In this document: positions 32,001-37,400 of the stretch, piece by piece
Layout: the number at the start of each line of letters is the position of its first letter
Numbering within the stretch: position 1 is the first letter of the stretch
Origin: Saccharina japonica
Taxonomy: Eukaryota > Sar > Phaeophyceae > Laminariales > Laminariaceae
Direction: 5' to 3'
Assembly (NCBI GenBank): GCA_008828725.1
Contig: MEHQ01002668.1
Location: forward strand, 459,229 to 523,228
DNA length: 64,000 bases
Translations under genes and position numbers: made by a program
The notes under the pieces: generated by a model
The model's input: the letters and a program-made list of their open reading frames with translations, nothing else
Databases searched by the model: none
Told to the model about the DNA's origin: nothing

Positions 32001-33300
32001 GGGTAGAATATTTCCGACTCACAGCTCTGCGACGGGGGTTCCAACGATCTTCGGCAGTTCCTTCGTTGAGGGCGCCGTTAGTCGGACATATGATAGTCGC
32101 CTCAGAAGGCAAATAAGTGCTTCTCGTTTATCACTCTGTACTGAACTATAAGAACATTTTTTAAGGGATATTACAGTAGTGTGAAAGGTACTTATATTTA
32201 GAGACAGAGTGGTATACTCCTATCGTATGATAGCTCGAGCGTCATTGGAGCTTCTAGCCTCTCACCGACGCCGACGAAAAAAGTAGGTTACTCGACGAAA
32301 GGCAGACCGTGATCGATAGCTGATATGGTGCTACGTACTCACTCGTGTTCGTGACGTATGTATGTATCGCACGTATTGCTATCATTCCGTTGTTGGGTGT
32401 TAGCTCGGAGAGAACTCTGTTGTTTTAGTCAAGATATCCCAGCATGCACTGTTGTGTGCATGCACGCATGCATGCATGCGGTGCCGGGTGATACCGATGG
32501 AGGCGTGACGTTCATGTACTTTATAGGCAATCATATTTGTGATCGTGGTTTTCAAGCTCGTACGGTCAGCAAGCAAGGACTCCGTCGGCGAGCGCAGATG
32601 TCGAGACGAACAGCAACCTTGACATTTACGAGTGCGTGTATAGCTTAAGTATTAACGGAAAAAGCGCTGCGAGCGATACGCTAACCACTACCAGGCACCA
32701 GGCGCATGTTATGTCAGTCCCACACACAAGACCACGGCGCACAAGTTGCAATCTGTCCTCCGACGTACTCGCTACATGTTCAACCACGCTGACGTTTTGC
32801 AACATCAGACACCCAGCACAACAATTAATTACTGTACGTACACCGAGAACAGCAGTAGACACAACATATTCCCCGCGAACCTAAACAGGTTTGCAATCCT
32901 CGGAACACAAACAAAGTGTTAACAGCTTCCCCGCTCACCGATCAAGGTTTCCCAAGAGCTGGTTGTTCTGGTGCTGCAGAATACGCAATTGCTCGTCCTT
33001 CATCTTCAAGGCCTCGTTCGCGCGAGACTCGCGCGCCGCTCGAAGGTCCGCGACGGTTCTCGTCTTCGTGACATGCTGCTTACCACCCCCCTGCCCGTTT
33101 TTTCCCTGACCCCCTCCAGAGACAGGCGCACGAGACGGTACCGCCAAACCTCCAGCGGAGTTGATAACACGCGTTTCGTCGAGCTCATGACCATTGCTGC
33201 CACCGCCTGCTCCGGCGTTTGCTGGCAGGTCGATTTCTTGGGTGTTTTCGAAAGGTTCCAAGTTCCTCTGAGAGGCAGACGGCCAGCGCACATCACTCAT
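10924..33300 (-). CDS. Coiled-coil plus leucine-rich-repeat protein, ~19 exons
   Basis: The minus-strand gene starts at ATG 33,298-33,300. Exons (high-low): 33300-32939, 30629-30380, 29781-29662, 27640-27461, 26549-26382, 25468-25325, 22877-22782, 21859-21722, 20693-20589, 18639-18487, 17966-17772, 16525-16394, 15480-15364, 14303-14160, 13897-13799, 13150-13055, 12521-12447, 11617-11107 and probably 11059-10924. About 1,070 residues result. Residues ~90-570 are heptad-rich coiled coil. A Gly/acidic linker (573-637) is followed by a mixed segment (638-768), then RNI-type LRRs (769-858 and VVDLREN in exon 18), then a basic Arg/Lys/Ala helix. All internal exons from exon 3 to 17 are multiples of three with phase-0 introns, which supports the chain. 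The architecture suggests a structural ciliary or basal-body protein, but I recognise no named family. The gene is divergent from the BIG gene. Exon 9 is duplicated in the assembly, and exon 18 needs a one-base correction. Confidence 0.75.
11067..11099. repeat. Poly-C/poly-T tract in a short intron
   Basis: About 20 C then about 13 T on the plus strand. On the minus (gene) strand this reads A then G, immediately upstream of the candidate last acceptor, in the shortest intron of the gene. Confidence 0.6.
11107..11617 (-). CDS. Coiled-coil/LRR gene exon 18, one-base frameshift at G11 run
   Basis: The exon starts VEALGTDIWAAPRGTPEGD after acceptor AAACAG and reads TVCVVDLRENKPPGG, an LRR strand. 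An 11-G run (plus-strand C 11,398-11,408) then breaks the frame. With one more base the frame stays open through AAAMEDPAAPLPPG and a basic helix KLKREAAARRAAERRAR. It ends at CGTAG|GTAAGC, where an in-frame TAA coincides with the donor. The gene either stops at 11,103 or splices to 11,059. The break is more likely a homopolymer count error than a true mutation. Confidence 0.65.
12048..12226. repeat. Minisatellite, ~28-bp unit (GGTCAGTTGCAATGGTTGAT)
   Basis: About five imperfect units with alternating GCAAAGG / GCGAAGG ends lie in the intron between exons 17 and 18 of the minus-strand gene. Confidence 0.75.
12447..12521 (-). CDS. Coiled-coil/LRR gene exon 17 (LRR), GC donor
   Basis: Twenty-five codons encode GIRTIAEALERSERVRHVYV and HAGGK. 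The donor AAG|GCAAGT is a second GC-AG intron in this gene. The helix-strand pattern matches the preceding repeats, but the strand is atypical. Confidence 0.75.
13055..13150 (-). CDS. Coiled-coil/LRR gene exon 16 (RNI-type LRR)
   Basis: Thirty-two codons start ITDEGAAALGAVLAGR, continue LRSVDLRGNKIS, and end at donor GTGCGC. This second repeat is nearly the same length as exon 15, a one-repeat-per-exon design common in RNI LRR proteins. Confidence 0.8.
13573..13629 (+). mobile_element. LINE 3'-end fragment
   Basis: It matches GTCAAATGACTAAGGCA and GCAACAAAT...GTACGC followed by poly-C, i.e. the last ~45 bases of the LINE at 8.86 kb. It lies in an intron, antisense to the gene. Confidence 0.6.
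13645..13768 (+). mobile_element. LINE 3'-end fragment, tandem with the previous one
   Basis: The copy runs from TTGGAGGTGCCTATTAG through GGAACGGTGCTC to a degraded AGTACGCCGCCC tail. It starts just 3' of the poly-C tail of the preceding fragment, in the same orientation, and ends shortly before LRR exon 15. Confidence 0.65.
13799..13897 (-). CDS. Coiled-coil/LRR gene exon 15 (RNI-type LRR)
   Basis: Thirty-three codons encode ITDEEVHAIAALLRGN and STIAELNLRGNE. This is one RNI-like repeat: a helix, then the LxLxxN strand. The acceptor is GGGTAG and the donor GTATGA. Confidence 0.8.
14002..14110 (-). mobile_element. Family P 3' fragment in intron
   Basis: On the minus strand it runs from AAACCCAACATCC past the ATGCATGAATATCGAATAC variant into a C-rich tail. 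It lies between exons 14 and 15, in gene-sense orientation. Confidence 0.6.
14160..14303 (-). CDS. Coiled-coil/LRR gene exon 14
   Basis: Forty-eight codons run from VAVEEEAKRRTLLRYIHAV to PGRGIIQ, with acceptor AATCAG and donor GTAAAC. Confidence 0.75.
15043..15070. repeat. Long poly-C run
   Basis: About 25 C residues (interrupted once by A) in the intron between exons 13 and 14. It lies about 60 bases 5' of the LINE fragment chain at 15,128. Confidence 0.7.
15128..15347 (+). mobile_element. Two tandem LINE 3' fragments with C-rich tails
   Basis: The first fragment (15,128-15,241) contains TTGGAGGTGTCTCTAACAGG, CGAAAGGGATGCGTGG and CAACAAATGAGTACGC. The second (15,242-15,347) begins ACTCCGTCCCGAAAGG directly in the tail of the first and has its own CAACAAATGAGTACGC tail. 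Same orientation, head to tail. Confidence 0.7.
15364..15480 (-). CDS. Coiled-coil/LRR gene exon 13
   Basis: Thirty-nine codons start VYALLLVEEEDRRIKETAL and end NAYLQDK before GTTTGC. It is a short helical segment ahead of the LRR region. Confidence 0.75.
16184..16200. repeat. Poly-G run
   Basis: About 17 G residues in the intron between exons 12 and 13; no element is attached that I can recognise. Confidence 0.5.
16394..16525 (-). CDS. Coiled-coil/LRR gene exon 12, GC donor
   Basis: Forty-four codons run from GLLLVKAKRSADRDWLDE to KELAVERICQ. The exon ends at CAG|GCAAGA, a classic GC-AG intron donor. The acceptor is GTGCAG. Confidence 0.8.
16636..16827. repeat. MITE-like element, family E (AAGGCGGT motifs)
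   Basis: The ends GTCCCTCAATAAGGCG and CACCGCCGTAACGGGGGACG are inverted. Internally it repeats AAGGCGGTATCCCGATATAAG-type words. Nearly the same element lies at 24,149-24,327 and an inverted relative at 23,131-23,311. It is intronic. Confidence 0.65.
16987..17100. repeat. Minisatellite of TATTACTGAC units
   Basis: About ten 10-bp units of TATTACTGAC, with variants at the right end. It lies in the intron between exons 11 and 12. Confidence 0.8.
17470..17598 (-). mobile_element. tRNA-SINE (family G) 3' fragment
   Basis: It shares CCATTTATTATCTTCGCCC, CGTAACTCAGATCCCGGGT and CTCCCCACTACGG with the longer copies at 37.8, 40.3 and 51.4 kb. The tRNA-like head is missing here. Confidence 0.55.
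17634..17738. repeat. MITE-like hairpin, family C
   Basis: ACCATAGTAAGTAGAACC on the left pairs with GGTCCTATTTACTACA on the right; the core has GTTAGTAAAAATA and GGTTTTTGTG. It sits just downstream of exon 11. Confidence 0.6.
17772..17966 (-). CDS. Coiled-coil/LRR gene exon 11 (Gly-rich linker)
   Basis: Sixty-five codons start AKDPAAAVLGSERPEVDGG, pass through a Gly/Ser/acidic low-complexity stretch, and end GRGVFYVESKPTQ at donor GTGTGC. It appears to link the coiled coil to the C-terminal domain. Confidence 0.75.
18391..18458 (+). mobile_element. Family P 3' fragment
   Basis: GATGCGAAGGTCTATGG and GCATGAGCACCCC match the last ~65 bases of family P; the fragment is preceded by a C-rich tract. 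Intronic. Confidence 0.5.
18487..18639 (-). CDS. Coiled-coil/LRR gene exon 10
   Basis: Fifty-one codons run from VKSLMARAEELQRKLEEAG to NSAINRRLK, after acceptor TTGTAG and before GTGAAG. This is the last strongly heptad exon. Confidence 0.8.
18691..18967 (-). mobile_element. Family P copy (block A)
   Basis: The minus-strand copy has GTCCGCCTCAC-like, GGTTCTTAGTAGGGTGCAG and a CATAACATGTCTACCCCC tail variant. It carries a small internal duplication around TGCATTGTATACAGGG. Its identical twin is at 19,880-20,156. Confidence 0.6.
19400..19504 (-). CDS. Coiled-coil/LRR gene exon 9 (copy A of duplicated block)
   Basis: This is the same 105-nt exon as 20589-20693, exactly 1,189 bases lower. It sits in a duplicated block bounded by an N, so it may be an assembly artefact and not a second exon. 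Confidence 0.5.
19816..19878 (-). mobile_element. LINE 3' fragment after poly-G/A/C tracts
   Basis: On the minus strand it reads CGAAAGGGATGCGTGGTC through CAACAAATGAGTACGC into about 21 C. It directly follows the poly-C tail of the family P copy in block B, same strand. Confidence 0.7.
19880..20156 (-). mobile_element. Family P copy (block B)
   Basis: Identical to 18,691-18,967. Its C-rich tail joins the LINE fragment at 19,816-19,878 with no spacer. Confidence 0.6.
20589..20693 (-). CDS. Coiled-coil/LRR gene exon 9 (copy B of duplicated block)
   Basis: Thirty-five codons start VRTLGGRLSFLLNKMQ and end KKMEAQ before GTGAGA. No difference from 19400-19504 is visible. Splicing only one of the two copies gives the expected single segment; including both would still keep frame. 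Confidence 0.75.
21345..21432. repeat. Microsatellite AGTACAC/AGCACAC
   Basis: Seven-bp units switch from AGTACAC to AGCACAC. It lies beside a CACACACG tract near 21,253-21,280, in the intron between exons 8 and 9. Confidence 0.8.
21654..21704 (+). mobile_element. Family P tail fragment
   Basis: TACGACTACGGTCGTGCACG and ACATGAGTACACCCCC form an almost perfect copy of the last 45 bases of family P, 20 bases before exon 8. Confidence 0.6.
21722..21859 (-). CDS. Coiled-coil/LRR gene exon 8
   Basis: Forty-six codons run from AELDLRVSQDQVAALKKHN to VETQDK, between CTCAG and GTGGGT. The exon is coiled coil in phase 0. Confidence 0.75.
21877..22016 (-). mobile_element. Family P 3' fragment
   Basis: On the minus strand it runs from CGCGCTTGGTGCAGGC through TTGGTGAAAACCCAAC to a CACGACATGAGAACACCCC tail. 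Its 5' edge abuts the poly-C tail of the LINE fragment starting at 22,016. Confidence 0.65.
22017..22495 (-). mobile_element. LINE 3' part, ~480 bp
   Basis: The tail CAACAAATGAGTACGC is preceded by sequence matching the last ~200 bases of the 8.86-kb LINE, including GCGAAACAGGAAGGGGATC. The 5' part is too diverged to follow with confidence. After the full LINE, this is one of the longest remnants seen. Confidence 0.6.
22782..22877 (-). CDS. Coiled-coil/LRR gene exon 7
   Basis: Thirty-two codons start ALRHKDQELVAMKQKNSRL. The acceptor is CGAGCAG and the donor GTGCGT. The exon is a basic coiled-coil segment. Confidence 0.75.
22941..22969 (+). repeat. (GGGTT)n tract beside an N
   Basis: Five GGGTT units end at the N at 22,970, then the G tract of a LINE tail. 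Similar tracts lie at 23.7-23.8 and 42.86-42.91 kb. Confidence 0.65.
22971..23054 (-). mobile_element. LINE 3' fragment
   Basis: On the minus strand it reads CGAAAGGGGTGCGTGGTC and CAACAAATGAGTACGCCCC. It is bounded on its 5' side by another C-rich tract (G 23,055-23,065). Confidence 0.7.
23131..23311. repeat. MITE-like element, family E (relative)
   Basis: The ends GGGGCCTATATAAGGCGG and CTTACAGGCCCC are inverted; internally ACCGCCTT occurs at least four times (GACCGCCTTATATCG). Confidence 0.6.
23737..23835 (+). repeat. Imperfect (GGGTT)n tract
   Basis: About 18 units of TTGGG with T/A substitutions, in the intron between exons 6 and 7. Confidence 0.7.
24149..24327. repeat. MITE-like element, family E, best copy
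   Basis: AGTAGAGGTCCCCCCAT on the left mirrors ACTGGGGGACCCCTACT on the right. Two internal copies of AAGGCGGTATCCCGATATAA point the same way. It lacks coding capacity. Confidence 0.7.
24449..24533. repeat. MITE-like hairpin, family D
   Basis: CTACCACTCTGGACGGAAA at the left and GCCGAGAGTGATA at the right flank AATAAACGGTCCTTATA; same plan as the 8.72-kb copy. Confidence 0.55.
25325..25468 (-). CDS. Coiled-coil/LRR gene exon 6
   Basis: Forty-eight codons end with MAEKVFQLLERLKLAELAK and NKAME, flanked by acceptor CGACAG and donor GTGAGC. This Leu-rich block is probably a conserved core of the coiled coil. Confidence 0.8.
25640..25757 (+). mobile_element. Decayed family P fragment
   Basis: GTCGTGCATGGCATGAGCAC followed by a C-rich run resembles the family P tail; the upstream part is too diverged to align. 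Confidence 0.35.
26382..26549 (-). CDS. Coiled-coil/LRR gene exon 5
   Basis: Fifty-six codons run from VSGMEDKLRALHARSLELE to LRELQGK. The acceptor TACTAATAG overlaps a perfect branch-site-like word. The donor is GTATAC. Confidence 0.8.
27461..27640 (-). CDS. Coiled-coil/LRR gene exon 4
   Basis: Sixty codons run from VRLLRAASEQVKQQNSELK to EEAKRQAEDQ. The acceptor is GCGGCAG and the donor GTGCGA. The exon is continuous coiled coil in phase 0. Confidence 0.8.
28758..28878 (+). mobile_element. Family P 3' half
   Basis: AAGCAATGTCTGCCTGG, TTGGTGAAAACCCAAC, TGTAGGGATGCGAGGG and CACGACATGAGTACACCC are all intact. It is 5'-truncated and lies just 5' of the full-length copy. Confidence 0.75.
28905..29420 (+). 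mobile_element. Family P, longest intact copy (~515 bp)
   Basis: The left part has GTTGGGTTGGCGTCGG and GGAGCTAGACAACCAGGGTG. It is followed by GGCGGTCACCAAAGC, AGTCCGCCTCAGAGGCGG, TTGGTGAAAACCCAAC, then a CACAACATGAGTACAC tail and about 12 C. No long open frame and no clear tRNA A/B boxes are seen. It serves as the reference for the family. It lies in an intron, antisense to the coiled-coil gene. Confidence 0.75.
29662..29781 (-). CDS. Coiled-coil/LRR gene exon 3
   Basis: Forty codons read DTVKELEALRSKYGSLL through GQLRAEE, between acceptor CGTGCAG and donor GTGTGA. The exon is coiled coil with phase 0 at both ends. Confidence 0.75.
30380..30629 (-). CDS. Coiled-coil/LRR gene exon 2
   Basis: Acceptor CGACAG precedes RVEEEATRIQQERL; the exon ends LSTTNE before GTATTA. 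All of it is charged heptad coiled coil, including the DKQLRIMTDQNAELLRLLE segment, which echoes LRILQHQNNQLLGNL at the end of exon 1. Confidence 0.8.
30756..30953. repeat. MITE-like element, family F (GGTCCCTCTATA ends)
   Basis: GGTCCCTCTATATATAGTGC at the left mirrors GCACTATAGAGGGACC at the right; GCCGGCAC/GTGCCGG motifs recur inside. It sits just 5' of exon 2 of the minus-strand gene. A second copy is at 56,902-57,104. Confidence 0.7.
31539..31627. repeat. MITE-like hairpin, family D
   Basis: TACCACTCACTTTGGGTGG...AAGAGTGGTA with GGAAATATAAGGACCG in the left arm and GATCCTTGTATG in the right. Intronic. Confidence 0.6.
32129..32217. repeat. MITE-like hairpin, family D
   Basis: TATCACTCTGTACTG and GACAGAGTGGTA ends; intronic. 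Confidence 0.6.
32939..33300 (-). CDS. Coiled-coil/LRR gene exon 1 (start)
   Basis: The first ATG opens MSDVRWPSASQRNLEPFE, followed by a Gly-rich disordered stretch. The coiled coil begins at about residue 90 (EALKMKDEQLRILQHQNN). Donor CG|GTGAGC leaves two bases that join exon 2 to make CGA. Confidence 0.75.
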
Positions 33301-34276
33301 CTCCTTTCGGAGAGAACAGTTGCCCGAAGCAGTGTCTACCAAATGGGGGCACGGACGCGTGGTGTGTGGCTGCCTACATCACGTATTTCTCCCGTTCCTC
33401 ATTGCATGCCTGTACTCGTATTGCCTCTAGGGTGTAAAGGCAAGCAGACAAGCAGGCGATAGTCGATGCTTTCATGCATTCTTCCTTCGTTCTTTGTTTT
33501 TTTCGGTGGCGGTTTCAGAACCGAACCGTCACTTTTTACACCCCCTTCCTGTTGGCCGAAGCTGATTGGGTAATGTCGAAGGTTTCAGTATGATTTTGAG
33601 GCGCTCTGTACCAGGGGCAATCTCGCGAACTGACGGTGTGTTCCGACGTTTTTTCAAAAGCAGCGAGTGCGATCACCTAGAACAGAGAGCGGCCGCGCCT
33701 CTTCTCGGAGCGAAAGCACCCACTCCCGCAAGGGGCAAGGTCGAGACCCTAACCTGGGAAGCGAAGGTGAGGGAAGCAAGCCCATCAATTACGAAACCAG
33801 ACCGCAGTTCTCAGGTCTGCAGACCCCAAAAAAGGCAAGCAGGCACGCGGTCTCTCTTTTCGCTTTGAGTTGGAGCGTGAGAGGCGTGAGCCCCACAGAA
33901 GAAGCAGTTGCAGCAGAGGACGGGGGGGAGGGGCGAACCAAATATCACGGCCACCCTGGCGACAAACCAAGAGGGTCACTACCCACCTTCATCTGTGTAG
34001 AGTTGGGTTAGAAGAGGACGCCGTGCAGCACCCTCGGCGAAGCAGCCGCCTGCAAACTAAAAGGTGCTGCCAACAACAACAGCAGATACATTCCCCATTC
34101 TGTTGCATGTCTGTGTCTGTATGCCGATCGCAGATCATCGACTAGGTTTCGCGATTCATATACTCTGGTGGTACTGGGCTGCTTCCGGCGAAGAACAATC
34201 GACGACCTGTGCATCCGCCTGAAGCCGAGGCCCTGGCCTCGAGCTAGTCGGCGCCGGCTTGGAGCCCGCAGTGATC
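33301..34276. promoter_or_regulatory. Divergent intergenic region (likely bidirectional promoter)
   Basis: The ATGs of the minus-strand coiled-coil/LRR gene and the plus-strand BIG gene face away from each other across 976 bp. Both promoters and 5' UTRs must lie here unless further 5' exons exist. I see no convincing TATA box. This role is inferred from gene layout only. Confidence 0.4.
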
Positions 34277-34493
34277 ATGCCAGCGGCCGCTAAGGTACCC
34301 GCCCCGTCGAGCGGAGGCGATGGTGGCGGTGGCAGTGGCGGAGCAGGAGGAGGAGGAGGAGGACGAGGGGGGGGGGGAGGCCCACGGGGATTTTCGGCAG
34401 AGGACAAGCTCCTCCTGGCTTGCTGCAGGGCCATCAAGAAAGAGTCAGGATGGCAGCAAAGAACACTTCGACAAGCCTGCGATTGGGCAACAC
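34277..34493 (+). CDS. BIG exon 1 (start)
   Basis: ATG 34,277 opens [14 protein letters not shown], then a poly-Gly stretch, then [18 protein letters not shown], the first DCB helix. Donor ACAC|GTGAGT leaves one base, which joins exon 2 to give CAC. Confidence 0.75.
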
Positions 34494-37400
34494 GTGAGTC
34501 TACGTAGTAACCACTAACCATTCACCCATAAGCGCAAAGGCCAGTATTAATAGTATGCACGCAATCCTACAGCAGCGTTACGTAATCCTTCCTTCTTTAG
34601 TCAGCAGTTCGGTAGCTGGTACGAGTACATAATCGTGAAACTACTGCTGCTGGTAGTGCACGAAATGTTGGTGCTGCATGTTCTGTGTTCTGTGTATTAC
34701 CCGATAAAATGCCGCCTGTCACTTTCTTCGCAAGATAGACCCAGGGCCCAGAACCCAAGGCGCCTAGGATTGCCCCTCCGCCACGTTCATACGTACCAGG
34801 TATAATATGATATGATATGATATGTAAGAGTAGCGCCGCGCGATACGTACGTACGTATAATACGAAACGAGTGCGAAGTGTCGCAGTTCTTCGTCAAGTT
34901 GTCGGCAGTCACACGCTCAAACCTGCTCAAACTCGCATACCAGTACTCGTACGTACGTACCAGCGTACCAGCACCTTTTTTTTTCGGTGCTTGCTCGTCG
35001 GTCCTCTCTGTACGGTTTCATCGCAACGCTTGCACTTCTTGCTCGTTTGCTTCACCTCCACCTGTTACTATTAATACTTATTTTACTATTAATACTATGA
35101 TACAACAGTCAGTGTTTTGTCTACTACTGAATACTACTCTGCTGTGCTTGTCGTACTTGATGACTGTCCTGTCTGCCTCATCTCTCAGGCAGGCAGGCAG
35201 GCAGTGTGGCAGTGTGAAACTACAAATGAGAGTTTCATATTCGAAACATCAAACATTGATTTATACATGCCTATGATACCACCTACCACTCATCACTCGT
35301 ACATAGTTCCACTGGAACCGAACAACTAAGACTGCAACTCGTATACTTCGAAGTACTTGTAGTCTGTAGTTTCGGCACCGAAAAACTAAAACTGCCACCT
35401 TGCCCTTGGGGAGGGAAAAGCGCTGATATGTTACCAAACTATTAAATACATACCGTAGATTTCTACGAGTATCATACATATATATATGTGTATCGTATAC
35501 CAGGGGTGTATGTTTATGTTTAGGGGTTTCCCCTCGGGTAAGGGACGCCATAAATAGCGCGGAAGCTCCCCCCCCCCCCCGACTACGGCCATGCATGAAA
35601 ATGAAGTACACCCCCCCCCCCCGACCCCGGCCGGATCCCTGACGCGAAGCAGCACGGTAAGGCGCATATGTGTACCTAAAAAGCGCATACCATTACTTCA
35701 CTGTGCCTGGCATTTACCGGGTATGGTATTAAATTTCATAAATACTCGTAGTACCGGTATGGTAACAGGTAGTTAAGTTAACTCGTGCATGGAGAAAAGC
35801 TTCGTCCTACAGGGTATACCGGGTATGCCAATGGGTATGGATATCGCATACCCTACCAGTCCTCGGGGCTCAGTCAATGACTTGCCAGTACCAGTCGTGG
35901 TGGAGGGCCTACTGTAGTCCCCAGGGTACCTGAGAGCTGAAACGGCTGCTGAGTCCTCGCGAGAACCGAGCCAAAGTGCCAAACCGAAAGAAAACACTTC
36001 AGTTTTTCGTGAATTTTGTGATTTCCCTTGAAAAAGCAATCTAAAAAATAGACGAGAAAGGTCAGCCCCTGTCTTATTTAAGGAACTCAGGTAATGACTC
36101 GCGAGTACCAGTCGTTGTAGAGGACCCAGTCCCCACGGTACCTGGGAGGCTGAAAGGACTGAGTCCCGCCAGTCCCCAGGGTGCCTGGGTGGCTGAAAGG
36201 ACTGAATCCCGCCAGTCTCGAGGGTACGAGAAGCCGAAATGACTGGTACCCGGAGGACTGGTACTCTGGCGACCTTTGCTATATATGTACGTGGATTATG
36301 TTCGTTCAGTTGTCTTTACTCGTTGCGCTCTTCGTAAGTTCGTCGTTCGTCAGCAGTCAGCAGCAGCAGCAGCGGTAGTCTAGTCATCTCATCAGCAGTG
36401 TTGGCGACTTTCAGTTGGCGTAACAGCGGCGAACAGAAGTACCCTGGTACATCATAGAGAGTACCCTGTTACACGGTATGCTGTACGGAAGATGTCGTGC
36501 AGGTGTTGGTGTTGTTGACTACTGCTGTCTCAAGAAACTTTGAAACGTTCATCACAACCCGTCGTGCGTAACGAACTGTAAGTGCCGGTAGTCATTGTCA
36601 TTACGAGTACGCCTGGTGTACACACAAAACGAGATAAAGGTATGAAAGCTCTCTCAGCCTCTGTACTCTGTACAGGCAGTAAGAGCGTAACCACTCGCGC
36701 TGGTGGGTTTGTTTTTGGCGTCAATGGCGTTTTGATTCCGTCTCGTACGTACGCCAATACCGCCGATCGCACCCCACCCCACCGGCCACCGTTGAACTGC
36801 CCGCCGCCGCCCGTCCCTCCAGTGAGGGGTCGCCCCTGGCCAATACCAATACGTACGGGTGTAAATTTATTCCAGACAACAGGGGGGTTGGTATTGTATT
36901 ACTTGTCATAACAACGTAAATGTCCCTTGTTCAAATACTTCTGAGGGTACGAAACTTCGTTTTTTCGTTGCTTTTTTTGCTCCTTGCTTGTTGTCCGTTT
37001 TTTTTTTTTGGTTTCCGTGCACACTCGAGCTACTGTTCAGCAGTACGTACGTGACACTCTTGGTAGTAAATATAAGGACCGCTTGGTATTCATATTAATG
37101 TATAAACGGTCCTTATACTCCCGCCCAGAGCTTGCCCAGAGTGGTACAATAATCTTATGTGCTTCAGAAATGAACGAATGTCGTCGTGTTTGGCGGGCAC
37201 TCTTTACTATTTACACCGTGATTTGTGCGGTGTGCGCCGTATCTTGTTCTTCCCAGCAGTAAAAGCTTAACCTTGCCATAATTTCCAATTTTTTCAAAAC
37301 CACACGGGGACCAAAACAACCTCCCCCCAAACCCGTATGTACGTAAAATGCTTCCTGTTTACCCATTTCCCGCTGTAAACAAATATCCCGCACATATCAC

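Noticed and set aside
34156..34521. Minus-strand proline-rich frame as an extra first exon of the coiled-coil gene
   Set aside because: The plus-strand reading gives a conserved DCB helix ([13 protein letters not shown]) that splices in phase to BIG exon 2, so the minus frame is its shadow.
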